A stretch of 43,322 nt of DNA from a virus: positions 1-43,322 of IMG/VR virus record IMGVR_UViG_3300025704_001651; one strand, written 5' to 3'. The notes beneath the pieces are model-generated. The model was given only the letters and a program-made list of their open reading frames with translations. It had not been told where the DNA came from and searched no databases. Positions 1-8,444 of the stretch are shown piece after piece. Each line of letters starts with the position of its first letter. Within the stretch, counting starts at the first letter, position 1. The position numbers and the translations under genes are program-made.

Positions 1-1
1 C

Positions 2-156
<155 letters not shown>

Positions 157-157
<1 letters not shown>

Positions 158-1620
158 TGAAGATACTAGGTATAAACTGCATGAACCATGATGCATCTAT
201 GAGTGTCGTAGATTACAGTTCAGGTATAGGTGAAGTGCTATGGGCCGCACATGCAGAACGTTATTCAAAAGTAAAAAATGATCATTACTTAAACTGGCAC
301 ATAGTAAATGAAGCAATGACTTACGGTCCTTTTGACAAGGTCGTTTACTACGAGAAACCTTGGCTGAAGAAAACAAGACAACTGTACGCAGGACAATGGG
401 CAGACGCTTTCAGTTATACAGAGATGCCTCAATGGCACCTGGATCACTTTAAAATCAAGATAGATGAGTATGTGAAACACCATGACTCACATGCCGCGGC
501 AGGTTATTTCACATCACCTTTCAGAGAAGCAACGATTCTCACAGTGGACGCAATAGGAGAATGGGACACTGTGTCCATATCAACTGCTGATAAAGTTTGG
601 ATTGAGAGAAAAGAAACGATCAAGTATCCACACAGCATAGGAATACTCTACAGTGCGTTCACACATCGTTGTGGATTGAAACCCGCAGAAGAAGAATATA
701 TTTTGATGGGCATGGCCGCATACGGCGAACCCAAATACAAGGAAGACATATACAATGACTTCGTGCATCAGTCACCTTTCAAACTCAAGAAAAATTTACA
801 CAGGGGACTGAGTGAATGGCATCCGGAAGCAGATCCAATGGACCTTGCGGCCAGCATACAGGCAGTCACAGAAGAATGCCTTGCAGATCTGTGGCACAGG
901 GCCAGCAAGTATGGATCACGTAATTTGGTATATGCCGGCGGAGTGGCACTCAACTGTGCGGCCAACAAGGTACTTGCAAACCTAGGATTGTTTGACAACA
1001 TATGGATAATACCAAATCCGGGAGATGCAGGATCCAGTTTGGGTTGCATAGCGGCACACGAAAAATCATTCATCAACTGGAAGAGCCCGTTCCTGGGACA
1101 CAACATCGAAGGTGAGTATCCTGTGGACGCAATAATTAAAGAATTGAAAGAAAACAAAATGGTGGGAGTTGCAAATGGTAAAGCAGAGTTCGGACCGAGA
1201 GCACTTGGTAATAGATCATTACTAGCAGACCCGCGGGGTGAGGAGATCAAGGATCTAGTAAATGGAATCAAGAAGAGACAGAAGTTCAGACCGTTCGCTC
1301 CAGCCATACTGGAAGAGGATGTAAACGACTATTTTGCCCTCCCTACAGGCGTCAAAAACACCCCTTATATGCAATACACAGCGGCGTACACGCATGGTAA
1401 AGACTGTCCTGCCATATTGCATCACGATGGCACATCTAGGGTGCAAACCGTGTCAAAAAGCGACAATGAAGGGTTTTACGAACTACTCAAAGCATGGAAG
1501 AAAGAGACAGGTTGTCCCATACTTTTGAATACTAGTTTGAACATCAAGGGCATGCCCATGGTAAATGACACCAAAGATGGTAAAGACTGGACACACAAAT
1601 ACAAGGTAAAAGTACTGTAA
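157..1620 (+). CDS. NodU/CmcH/TobZ-type carbamoyltransferase
   Basis: The 487-residue protein begins MKILGINCMNHDAS, the usual start of this family. The ATG at 157 is preferred over an in-frame ATG at 106 because it gives a TAATG junction with trxB. It has an N-terminal Kae1/ASKHA-like domain with a histidine-rich metal motif HHDSH at residues 108-112, and a C-terminal domain with GKAEFGPRALGNRS near residue 341. Family members transfer a carbamoyl group from carbamoyl phosphate to a hydroxyl on a sugar or antibiotic. The genes that follow are sugar-modifying, so a carbamoylated surface or virion glycan is the likely product. The acceptor cannot be told from sequence. Confidence 0.9.
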
Positions 1621-2564
1621 TGAAAATTTTAGTAACAGGCGGAAAAGGTTTCATAGGTTCGAAGATTGTGGAGATGTTATCCAATGACGGGCACACGGTT
1701 ACAGTTGTTGATAATCATGACACATATGGCATAATGACCAAACAGGAACTAGATAAACTCTACGAATGGCGAACCAGGAATTGGAAATCAGAAAACGTGT
1801 CAATGATACCAGGTGATATACTGGATAGGCTTGTTTGCTTGAAAGCATTTTCACACAATCCAGAAATAGTGATTCATTTAGCAACTTATCCCAGAGCAAA
1901 AATAGTCGACGAAGATCCTATTCTTGGAATCCCAAAAGTAATCAACACAACCACTAATTTATTGTGGCACTCGTCAAAATGGAATATTAAAAAATTTGTT
2001 TATATTAGTAGCAGTATGGTTTATGGAGATTTTGTAGATGGCACCAAAGAAGATGCAAATACAAAGCCAAAGAACATTTACGGTGAAGCAAAATTAACAG
2101 GCGAACGTATGGTTAAACTGTTTGCAAAGAGAGATGAGTTAAACTACAACATCATAAGACCAAGCGGCGTGTATGGACCTGGCGATATGCCTGATAGGGT
2201 AGTATCTAAATTTTTCGAGAAAGCAATGAGCAACAAAACAATTACATTACACAATGGTGAAAACAAAGTTGATTTTACGTACAGGCAAGATGCGGCAAGA
2301 GGTATAATACTAGCGGCTCTGTCATCTGTGGCCAACGTCAGTTTCAATATAACGGCCGGCAACGCCATAAGCCTGAGGACATTGGCAGAAAAAATTATAG
2401 ATATCACAGGTAGTGATTCAGACATAGAGGACATCGGCAATCACAAACTGTATCCAATGCGTGGTACACTAGACATTAGTAGGGCAAAAGACTTGCTGGA
2501 GTATGAACCACAGTTTACACTAGATCAAGGACTAAAAAGTTATTATGACTGGCTACAAAATTAA
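1620..2564 (+). CDS. NAD-dependent sugar epimerase/dehydratase (extended SDR)
   Basis: This is a 314-residue extended short-chain dehydrogenase. The Rossmann motif GGKGFIGS is at residues 7-14. A serine cluster sits at about 131-132 (SSSMVYG), and the catalytic Tyr154 and Lys158 lie in NIYGEAK. The family acts on nucleotide-activated sugars (epimerases, 4,6-dehydratases, reductases); which reaction is used here cannot be decided by eye. It overlaps the carbamoyltransferase by one base (TAATG) and the aminotransferase by 20 bases, so it belongs to a sugar operon. A dehydratase-type reaction would supply the keto-sugar that the next gene could aminate. That link is inference. Confidence 0.88.
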   Translation: MKILVTGGKGFIGSKIVEMLSNDGHTVTVVDNHDTYGIMTKQELDKLYEWRTRNWKSENVSMIPGDILDRLVCLKAFSHNPEIVIHLATYPRAKIVDEDPILGIPKVINTTTNLLWHSSKWNIKKFVYISSSMVYGDFVDGTKEDANTKPKNIYGEAKLTGERMVKLFAKRDELNYNIIRPSGVYGPGDMPDRVVSKFFEKAMSNKTITLHNGENKVDFTYRQDAARGIILAALSSVANVSFNITAGNAISLRTLAEKIIDITGSDSDIEDIGNHKLYPMRGTLDISRAKDLLEYEPQFTLDQGLKSYYDWLQN

Positions 2565-3606
2565 ATTTAATGGTGTTGACAGGCTCTACAAGGATTACAG
2601 TTGGAGACTTTCAAGAAGAGCCAAAGCAGTATGGGAGTCTGGAGACGTCCTACAAGGCAAGTACCTCAACCAATTGGAAACAGAAATTGCAAAAAAATAC
2701 AAACGGAAATATGCCATAGGTGTGGGCAGTGCCACAGACGGACTGTACTTCGCCATGAAGGCAGTTGGTCTAAACAAAAGTAGTACGGTACTGTGTCCAG
2801 CATTTAGTTACGTGGCAACCGCGGGTGCGATAAAACGTCTGGGTGCAGACATACGATTTGTTGACACGGATGAAAATGGAAACATAGGTGACTGGGGCAT
2901 AATGGGCCTACCAAATGCAATTCTCTATGTCAACATGTTTGGGAATCCGGCCGACTACACCAGGATAAGAAAATACTGTGATAATCACAAGATACCATTG
3001 ATAGAAGACGCCGCACAATCACAGGGAGCGATGCACGGCAAGACTCCGTCAGGTGCTCTAGGAGATGTCAGCGTTTTCAGTTTTGATCCTATGAAGAACA
3101 TGCCTAGTTTTGGCGCAGGTGGTATGGTGCTGACCGACAGCAAGGATGTGTACGACACAGTGATATCGTTACGTAGGCACGGACAGAACAGCAATTTGCC
3201 ATATGGGTACAACAGTTTAATATCCGAAGATCATGCAAACCAATTACTGTTGTTGTTAAGCAAATTTAATAAACTGCAGAAGAAGAGGGAGAAGGTATTC
3301 AAACGATATAAAAAACTATTACCAGATAGTCTTATCATAGAATCGCAAGACAACGCAAAATCCAGTCATCACAAGTTAGTCATTCTATCCGATAGGCGAG
3401 ATGACTTGAAAACATTTCTTGCACAAAACGGTATAGAGACTAAAATACATTATCCTAAGACATTAGACAGTATGAATATCGGACAATACCCCAATGCTGA
3501 AAAGGTTTGTGCTATGGCGTTGAGTTTGCCTATATATCCACATTTGAAAATAAAGGAAGTTGATTACATTTGTGATAGAATAAAGGAATTTATACATGTT
3601 CGATAG
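2545..3606 (+). CDS. DegT/DnrJ/EryC1-type sugar aminotransferase (PLP)
   Basis: The 353-residue protein has the fold-type I layout of the DegT/DnrJ/EryC1 family. It has an early GSATDGLYFA segment for PLP phosphate contacts and IEDAAQSQGA for the aspartate that pairs with the pyridine nitrogen. FSFDPMKNMPSFGAGG follows, in which Lys184 is the expected Schiff-base lysine. The family transfers an amino group from glutamate or glutamine to a keto nucleotide-sugar. The gene overlaps the epimerase by 20 bases and the following gene by 11, fitting a coupled pathway to an amino sugar. Length is normal, with no sign of damage. The substrate is unknown. Confidence 0.9.
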   Translation: MTGYKIKFNGVDRLYKDYSWRLSRRAKAVWESGDVLQGKYLNQLETEIAKKYKRKYAIGVGSATDGLYFAMKAVGLNKSSTVLCPAFSYVATAGAIKRLGADIRFVDTDENGNIGDWGIMGLPNAILYVNMFGNPADYTRIRKYCDNHKIPLIEDAAQSQGAMHGKTPSGALGDVSVFSFDPMKNMPSFGAGGMVLTDSKDVYDTVISLRRHGQNSNLPYGYNSLISEDHANQLLLLLSKFNKLQKKREKVFKRYKKLLPDSLIIESQDNAKSSHHKLVILSDRRDDLKTFLAQNGIETKIHYPKTLDSMNIGQYPNAEKVCAMALSLPIYPHLKIKEVDYICDRIKEFIHVR

Positions 3607-4891
3607 TGTGCAAGTTAGATTCAAACAAACAAAGCACATACTATCGCCCTTTGCAAACACAAGGATAGTGCCGTTTGTTGAGAGTTATCTCACAGTTCTT
3701 AAATCTGTTATCAATGATATAAAAACAGAATATTTTTGGTTCTTTAGTAACTTTGTTGATATGCAAGATATCGACTTAGATTTCATTCCCGAACAGCACG
3801 AACGAGACCAGATACACGTTTGGTATACCACACATCCGCAGGGAGGACTCAACAAGGAGGGAAACGTGATGCTGATACCTACCATGGAATTCAAAAAACA
3901 GATGCACTCTATAAGATTCCTCAGAGATTTCAAAGATATCAATTACCATGAACACGAAACTTTGTTTCAAAGACCAATTACAAAAACTATTTTCAAATTG
4001 AAAGATCCTGTTGATGCCTACAAAAAACAAAAGACTTTGTACACATGGATGATCAATAAAGATCTAGAGGACGAACCTGTTCCTGATTTTTATCCTAGTT
4101 TTTGGGAGGATGAGAAGATTTACACATGGGGCGAAACCAAGGACATAATGTTGGTTCCTGGAGACAAGGATATAAACCAGTTCTATGACATAGATAGACA
4201 GGTACACTTCAATTTAGATTATGCACGTAGGCCGATGGATATAGTTTTCCTGTCCTATGACGAGCCCAGTGCGGACAAATATTGGAAGGCACTCAAGGAT
4301 GCATATCCAAGGGCAAAACGCATACAAGGGGTTAAGGGAAGAACACAGGCATACCACGCCGCGGCCGTTATGAGTGAGACGGCCTATTTCTTTGCAGTGT
4401 TCCCTACAATAGATTTGGATCCTACTTTTGACTTCACTTTCCAACCTGATAGGCTACGAGAAGCCTGTCATTACATCTTCCATGCTAAAAATCCTGTGAA
4501 TGGACTGTCGTATGGACACAGGGCAGTGATATTGTACAATAAACACCTATGCCTATCAACAATTCATCCTAGTTTAGATTTCACGCTGTCGCAACCACAC
4601 ACAGTAGTTCCACAGTTGTGTGGAACAAGTTATTTTAATCAAACACCAGAGATCAGTTGGCGTGTGGCATTTAGAGAAGTGCTCAAGTTGTGTGAAATGA
4701 AACCCACAGTAGAATCTCGGCACAGGCTGAAAAAATGGTGTGAGTTGGGTGTAGGCAAATATGCATCATATGTACATAAAGGTGCTCTCGACGCCGTACA
4801 ATATTTCGATGAAGTTAAAGGCGATAAAAACGCTTTACAGTTGTCTTATGAATTGGAATGGTTAAAAAATAAGTTCAATTCTATTTCTTAA
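3596..4891 (+). CDS. Glycosyltransferase-like protein of marine phages
   Basis: The 431-residue protein has no textbook catalytic motif that I can name with certainty. Its second half contains MDIVFLSYDEPSADKYW, KRIQGVKGRTQAYHAAA and DFDFTFQPDR, then SWRVAFREVLKLC near the C terminus. I recognise this pattern from proteins of T4-like marine phages often annotated as putative glycosyltransferases. In those proteins a GT-A-like segment normally carries an acidic DxD-like site; here the equivalent stretch reads FPTIDLDPT. It is the last gene of the plus-strand sugar operon. Its end overlaps the convergent minus-strand gene by 11 bases. Role inferred: moving the modified sugar onto an acceptor. 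Confidence 0.55.
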   Translation: MFDSVQVRFKQTKHILSPFANTRIVPFVESYLTVLKSVINDIKTEYFWFFSNFVDMQDIDLDFIPEQHERDQIHVWYTTHPQGGLNKEGNVMLIPTMEFKKQMHSIRFLRDFKDINYHEHETLFQRPITKTIFKLKDPVDAYKKQKTLYTWMINKDLEDEPVPDFYPSFWEDEKIYTWGETKDIMLVPGDKDINQFYDIDRQVHFNLDYARRPMDIVFLSYDEPSADKYWKALKDAYPRAKRIQGVKGRTQAYHAAAVMSETAYFFAVFPTIDLDPTFDFTFQPDRLREACHYIFHAKNPVNGLSYGHRAVILYNKHLCLSTIHPSLDFTLSQPHTVVPQLCGTSYFNQTPEISWRVAFREVLKLCEMKPTVESRHRLKKWCELGVGKYASYVHKGALDAVQYFDEVKGDKNALQLSYELEWLKNKFNSIS

Positions 4892-5225
4892 AAGTCTTAG
4901 CCATTATTAACGAAGTTCGAGATTCCATGTCACGCTTCAATGCCGGTATGTCAAACTTCATGTCCACGCTCTTTATCTTGACGTAGTTATCCTCTATCGT
5001 TTTCCTCAGATACCTAGCGATGGTTTCCTGTTTCTTGGATTTTAATTCCTTGGCTATGTCGTAGTGTATGGTGATGTTGTTCTTGAGTAAAAGGTCTATG
5101 TACATCAGGTACTTGACCGGCATGTTCCTGAGATGTAATCCCTCTAGAACCTCCGGCCATTCCTTGACGAAATCTTGCGTCAGTTGTACCCAAGTCTTAT
5201 TCTTTGGCGGTTGTCTTTTTGGCAT
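4881..5225 (-). CDS. Conserved small phage protein, function unknown
   Basis: The 114-residue, lysine-rich protein has mostly helical character and no motif I can name. It starts inside the end of the upstream gene (29-base overlap) and ends convergently, overlapping the plus-strand glycosyltransferase-like gene by 11 bases. It is the last of three small genes (5733-6050, 5197-5733, this one) that probably share the promoter at about 6091-6119. I considered T4 RegA, gp33 and gp62, which are of similar size, but could match none of their sequence features. Confidence 0.65.
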   Translation of the reverse strand: MPKRQPPKNKTWVQLTQDFVKEWPEVLEGLHLRNMPVKYLMYIDLLLKNNITIHYDIAKELKSKKQETIARYLRKTIEDNYVKIKSVDMKFDIPALKRDMESRTSLIMAKTFKK

Positions 5226-5733
5226 CCGCTTTCTTGGTTGTCTTTTTGGCTGGTGCCTCCGGATCGGTTGCCATGTCCTTGACAGTGGTTCCCTTCTCCT
5301 TGGCTATCATCTCGTTCAACTTGTTCAGTAGTATCCTACCGTCAGCGGTGTTGCCGAAAGTGACCATGATTTCCTTGGTCTTGAACTTCTTGATGTAGTT
5401 GTCGTTGTGCATCATGGCCAACATGTTAGTCCCATCTGGGAACGTCTGTCTGCTGGCGAAGTCCGCAAATTCCTCAGCGTCTTGTCCGCCCTCTGATTCA
5501 ACGGCCTTCATCAATGCGTTGTGATACATGTCAGGCAAGAACTTGGTTCCCACCACAAGACAGTTGTCGGCCTCACCAGGAACAGTCCTGTACATGATTA
5601 CTACCTTTGCTCCACCGTCCACGAGCTCTCCAATGTGTTTGAAGTGTCTCTTAGGACCGGTCGCTCCCTCACCTGCTCCTGAGTCTGCACCCATTGGCAT
5701 GGCTTGGTCATTAACGTTCATTAGTGTTGCCAT
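5197..5733 (-). CDS. Conserved phage protein with Ala/Lys-rich tail, function unknown
   Basis: The protein has 178 residues. The central part (about 25-150) looks globular, with segments such as VVIMYRTVPGEADNCLVVGT. The last 25 residues are a low-complexity Lys/Ala/Thr tail (KKTTKKADAKKTTAK) likely to bind nucleic acid or stay disordered. The ATG overlaps the upstream gene's stop as TAATG, indicating translational coupling. I know similar proteins only as conserved hypotheticals in marine T4-like phages. A virion or DNA-associated role is possible but unsupported. Confidence 0.68.
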   Translation of the reverse strand: MATLMNVNDQAMPMGADSGAGEGATGPKRHFKHIGELVDGGAKVVIMYRTVPGEADNCLVVGTKFLPDMYHNALMKAVESEGGQDAEEFADFASRQTFPDGTNMLAMMHNDNYIKKFKTKEIMVTFGNTADGRILLNKLNEMIAKEKGTTVKDMATDPEAPAKKTTKKADAKKTTAKE

Positions 5734-6050
5734 TATTGTCCTTCCGCAGTCGCTGGTGCTCCTGCTGTACCTTCAGGTGCTTGTTCTGGTGCCACTTTGG
5801 CCAAGAACGCCTGTAGTTTGTTGTATAGAATTCCTACACCTGCCATCTCGTTGGCCTTGAACGCACCCCTTGTGGATGCCACGTCAAGTATGGTTAATAG
5901 GTTCTTCAAGTCGCCGATTGATAAAGCAGTGGGATCCGGTTGTGGAGCCTGTGCCTGTGCCTGTGCCGCCTGAGGTTGAGCCGTCGCTGTCGCCTGAGGT
6001 GCAGTAGCAGTTGTGGCAGACTTTTTCAAGTTTTTCTTTTTTGTTGCCAT
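5733..6050 (-). CDS. Small phage protein with Ala/Gln-rich N-terminal linker
   Basis: The 105-residue protein starts at the ATG at 6050 (MATKKKNLKK), which has AGGAGA about 8 bases upstream; an in-frame ATG at 6071 lacks this. After a basic start there is a roughly 40-residue Ala/Gln/Pro/Thr low-complexity linker. A compact conserved helical domain (LSIGDLKNLLTILDVASTRG and EMAGVGILYNKL) follows, then an Ala/Gly/Pro-rich end. It is first in a three-gene unit under a clear sigma70-like promoter. Function is unknown; similar small domains occur in other marine T4-like phages. Confidence 0.72.
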   Translation of the reverse strand: MATKKKNLKKSATTATAPQATATAQPQAAQAQAQAPQPDPTALSIGDLKNLLTILDVASTRGAFKANEMAGVGILYNKLQAFLAKVAPEQAPEGTAGAPATAEGQ

Positions 6051-6078
6051 TGTTATTTCTCCTAATTGCAATTGGTAT

Positions 6079-6094
6079 TAATATACGTATATTA
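6079..6094. repeat. Perfect 16-bp palindrome at promoter
   Basis: The 16 bases TAATATACGTATATTA are their own reverse complement, centred between 6086 and 6087. The right edge overlaps the -10 box (6091-6096) of the promoter for the 5733-6050 gene, and the rest covers the predicted transcription start. That is the position of a classic operator. AT-rich palindromes also arise by chance, so the role is inferred. Confidence 0.6.
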
Positions 6095-6119
6095 TACTAA
6101 AATTAGTTATGGAGTGCAA
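6091..6119 (-). promoter_or_regulatory. Sigma70-like promoter for 6050-4881 unit
   Basis: On the minus strand: TTGCAC (6119-6114), 17-base spacer, TATAAT (6096-6091). The predicted start near 6084 leaves a leader of about 34 bases carrying AGGAGA before the ATG at 6050. A 16-bp palindrome overlaps the -10 box. Confidence 0.75.
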
Positions 6120-6122
6120 CGG

Positions 6123-6389
6123 TTAGTTTTGATTTATTTGGGCTTTACCACTCAATGCGAACAGGGTTAGATCTCCTGGATTCTCGAAACCAATCACTGT
6201 GCATGATCTAGACGTGTCGCCTTGGTAGATTACATCTTTGGTAATTGAGTACCTGCCATGGCAGTTCTCATAGATCCACTTACGCATCTTCTCTACATCT
6301 GCCTCGTGTGCCTTTACCACTGTGTTCACGAAGTGTGGTGGCAATGTGTCTAGTTCTCTTTTGAAAAAATTATTTGGATTGATTTTCAC
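6123..6389 (-). CDS. Small conserved phage protein, function unknown
   Basis: About 88 residues, read from a GTG at 6389 preceded by GGAGAAGAAGC; an in-frame ATG at 6410 is the alternative and gives 95 residues. Recognisable segments are ELDTLPPHFVNTVVKAHEAD, KWIYENCHGRYSITKD and FENPGDLTLFALSG. I know this pattern as a conserved hypothetical of marine T4-like phages. There are no membrane segments and no known catalytic motif. The start overlaps the upstream small membrane-protein gene, so the two are likely coupled. Confidence 0.7.
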   Translation of the reverse strand: MKINPNNFFKRELDTLPPHFVNTVVKAHEADVEKMRKWIYENCHGRYSITKDVIYQGDTSRSCTVIGFENPGDLTLFALSGKAQINQN

Positions 6390-6558
6390 GCTTCTTCTCC
6401 ATCCATTCATAGGCCGCGTCCCATCTTTCCTTTACCGACTTCTTTGGTCCTTCGTAAAGCACGTCTCGATTGGTGTTACTTGGACCAAGCACTTCCACAC
6501 CTTTCCAGAACATTGCGATTACCACAAGCATCATTATTCCTATTATCCACTTACTCAT
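6370..6558 (-). CDS. Small single-pass membrane protein
   Basis: The protein has 62 residues. One N-terminal hydrophobic helix (IIGIMMLVVIAMFW, residues 5-18) is followed by a charged cytoplasmic-type tail ending in EKKRENQSK. It lies directly after the 6559-6921 gene with no gap and overlaps the next gene. It is one of a run of three membrane proteins in the operon. Function unknown; superinfection exclusion, lysis control or membrane anchoring are all possible, and none is supported directly. Confidence 0.68.
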   Translation of the reverse strand: MSKWIIGIMMLVVIAMFWKGVEVLGPSNTNRDVLYEGPKKSVKERWDAAYEWMEKKRENQSK

Positions 6559-6921
6559 CTATGCTCCCCACACGTCATCGTACATTGGAGGCTCATCTCT
6601 GTCAGGAACTTTTTTGTAGGGTTGTTTGTGGAATTGTTTGAAAGTGAAGTACATAGCAAATACCACTGCCAAATGTCCTATCACTAGTCCTACCCAACCC
6701 CAAAGCATAGTGGCTATTGAAAAGAAATACACAGTGAATACGGTACTCCATACAAAACTCAACACTACTAGTAACTGTAATCTCACAGTCTTTGGCAATG
6801 CCCTCAAATCGTTGTGGTTATCGTCGAACAACACAGTTGCAGTATCAATCATCCAATTACGGAAACACTTTACTTTGTGCATTTTGCCAGAATAAGGATT
6901 GGTGTTTGGAAACAACATCAT
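6559..6921 (-). CDS. Membrane protein, two to three predicted segments
   Basis: About 120 residues, taking the ATG at 6921. That ATG overlaps the TGA of the preceding 28-residue gene as ATGA and has GAGG 8 bases upstream. An in-frame ATG at 6954 would overlap that gene more deeply. Hydrophobic stretches LQLLVVLSFVWSTVFTVYFF and WGWVGLVIGHLAVVFAMYF form two likely membrane helices. A soluble tail rich in Lys, Asp and Pro follows. Nothing suggests an enzyme. Function unknown. Confidence 0.65.
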   Translation of the reverse strand: MMLFPNTNPYSGKMHKVKCFRNWMIDTATVLFDDNHNDLRALPKTVRLQLLVVLSFVWSTVFTVYFFSIATMLWGWVGLVIGHLAVVFAMYFTFKQFHKQPYKKVPDRDEPPMYDDVWGA

Positions 6922-7004
6922 TGGTAGTACCTCACAGTCGCCCATATTATGCAAAGTACGAATATTGCGGTTGATATGTATAGTGCCTTTGTGTCGTTAG
7001 TCAT
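6918..7004 (-). CDS. Very small membrane peptide (28 aa)
   Basis: A 28-codon frame begins with the ATG at 7004, overlapping the stop of the VWA-protein gene. It encodes MTNDTKALYISTAIFVLC, continues to a TyrTyrGln end, and stops at TGA 6918-6920. That TGA overlaps the next gene's ATG. The peptide is almost entirely one membrane helix. Support comes from the tight stop/start overlaps on both sides, as in its neighbours. The Shine-Dalgarno is weak, so translation may depend on coupling. It could be a chance frame. Confidence 0.5.
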   Translation of the reverse strand: MTNDTKALYISTAIFVLCIIWATVRYYQ

Positions 7005-8229
7005 TGTACTGTACCGTCATTCCGAAAGGTGCTTCAATGTCTCTCTCGTATGGATTGTTTATCAAGAATATTGTGTCACAGTAGTGTTCGTCACCCCACG
7101 TCTCGAAAGGCCAACCATCTGTGAACATAACAAACTTCTTGGGCTCTATGCCTTCTTCCTTCATGTAGTCCCAATTACATTCAAACTCAGTACCGCCACC
7201 TGAACCCAGTTCGTAGTCTAGTAACTCATCTGCGTTGTCTGGTGTGAACACTTTAGGATTGAACACCGCGGTGTCAAAACTCCAAAGATGTATTCTGAAG
7301 TCCTTGTATTGATCCATTATGTTCTTTACTTCTGTCAAGAACTCTTTACACTGTTCGTTGCTGATACTACCACTGGCGTCAAGTGCCAAGCATATGTCAA
7401 TCATCTCGTCATTGTTCTGTCCTGGCAGTATGGCAGATGTGTGCCAACTTTTTCTGCTGGGTCTCATCCAAGTGTAGTCCGACTTCAATGTGCTCATTAT
7501 CTGTTGTTGTAGTATTTCTCTCCAGTCCATCTTAGGCTCTGTGAGATCCTTTACCAGTCTCTGTAAAGCACCCGGCAGATTACTAGCACCTGTGCTCTGT
7601 GCCGCACTTACCATTGCTTCTTTTACTTCATCTCTGATCTTCTTCAATTCTTCTTTTGTGTAAACAGGCTTACCGCTCTTGCCACTTTTTTTATCATTAC
7701 CTTTTCCCTCACCTTGACCATCGCCTTTGCCCCACTCCTGGTGATCGTCCATCAGTTCACCCAACTTCTCTAGGAACTTCTTACCGTTCTTCTTGGCAGT
7801 CTTCATCAAGTCATCGTAAATTCTTTCTGATGCCCAGTCCTTGTACTTGTCATCCTGGAAGCCTTTGTTCTCACCTTTCTTGCCTTTGGGCATGTCACCT
7901 ATGTTGCTATCTTTCAATATCTGGTTCACGGCATAGTCCGCCGCTATGTTCCAAAGTTGTGGATCTCTGTCACCAATCCTCACCAGCATGTGTTCGAATA
8001 CATTGTGTAGAACCTCATGTCCAAACAGGAATTCTGTTTCTTTGGGTGTGAGTGAATCTATGAACTTGGTGTTGTAATAGAAGTGTCTACCATCTGTACC
8101 TGCTGTTGGACACCAATCATCTGCATTCACAAGTTTCAGTCTTGTTGCAAGGTTGCCAAAGAACGGATGCTTCAGTAGTAAGGCAATCCTTCCTGTGACC
8201 AGTTTGTCTATGATTCTTTGATCTTGCAT
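6997..8229 (-). CDS. VWA-domain protein with metallopeptidase-like N-terminal domain
   Basis: The protein has 410 residues from the ATG at 8229 (TAATG junction); an in-frame ATG at 8244 is also possible. The N-terminal half has HEVLHNVFEH (residues 71-80), a zincin-type HExxH variant as in DUF2201 'putative metallopeptidase' proteins. Residues about 165-190 are a Gly/Lys-rich linker. The C-terminal half is a von Willebrand A domain with the MIDAS motif DASGS (D284, S286, S288). In cells such proteins pair with MoxR AAA+ ATPases to remodel or insert cofactors into targets. The MoxR-like gene lies just upstream in the same operon. The phage target is unknown. Confidence 0.85.
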   Translation of the reverse strand: MQDQRIIDKLVTGRIALLLKHPFFGNLATRLKLVNADDWCPTAGTDGRHFYYNTKFIDSLTPKETEFLFGHEVLHNVFEHMLVRIGDRDPQLWNIAADYAVNQILKDSNIGDMPKGKKGENKGFQDDKYKDWASERIYDDLMKTAKKNGKKFLEKLGELMDDHQEWGKGDGQGEGKGNDKKSGKSGKPVYTKEELKKIRDEVKEAMVSAAQSTGASNLPGALQRLVKDLTEPKMDWREILQQQIMSTLKSDYTWMRPSRKSWHTSAILPGQNNDEMIDICLALDASGSISNEQCKEFLTEVKNIMDQYKDFRIHLWSFDTAVFNPKVFTPDNADELLDYELGSGGGTEFECNWDYMKEEGIEPKKFVMFTDGWPFETWGDEHYCDTIFLINNPYERDIEAPFGMTVQYND

Positions 8230-8444
8230 TATGCTATACCCCACTCAATTGATCTTGCTTCTGTCTCAGCACTTTCCTTTGAATCAAAGTATCCATCACC
8301 GTATTGTTCATCAATTTCATATTGTCCATTTACCTTTTTGTATCTGTCTACTCTCCATGTGTCTCCTATCTGGAAAACTCTCGAAGCAAACAATCCAGTT
8401 GGTTTGTGTTCTTTACGTCTATTGATGTGTTTGTACAGATACAT
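8229..8444 (-). CDS. Small hypothetical protein between MoxR and VWA genes
   Basis: This 71-residue, charged, probably soluble protein contains RVFQIGDTWRVDRYKKVNG and ends ETEARSIEWGIA. Both junctions are TAATG one-base overlaps, with the MoxR-like gene before it and the VWA gene after it. It is therefore almost certainly translated as part of the ATPase/VWA unit. No family is recognised. It may be an accessory of the MoxR-VWA pair, by position only. Confidence 0.68.
   Translation of the reverse strand: MYLYKHINRRKEHKPTGLFASRVFQIGDTWRVDRYKKVNGQYEIDEQYGDGYFDSKESAETEARSIEWGIA

Noticed and set aside
768-1307. Long minus-strand frame inside the carbamoyltransferase gene
   Set aside because: It lies wholly opposite a well-conserved gene, has no recognisable domain, and has low-complexity residues typical of antisense translation.
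4881-5225. Assignment as RegA, gp33 or gp62
   Set aside because: Only size and general context fit; none of the sequence features of those T4 proteins could be seen.
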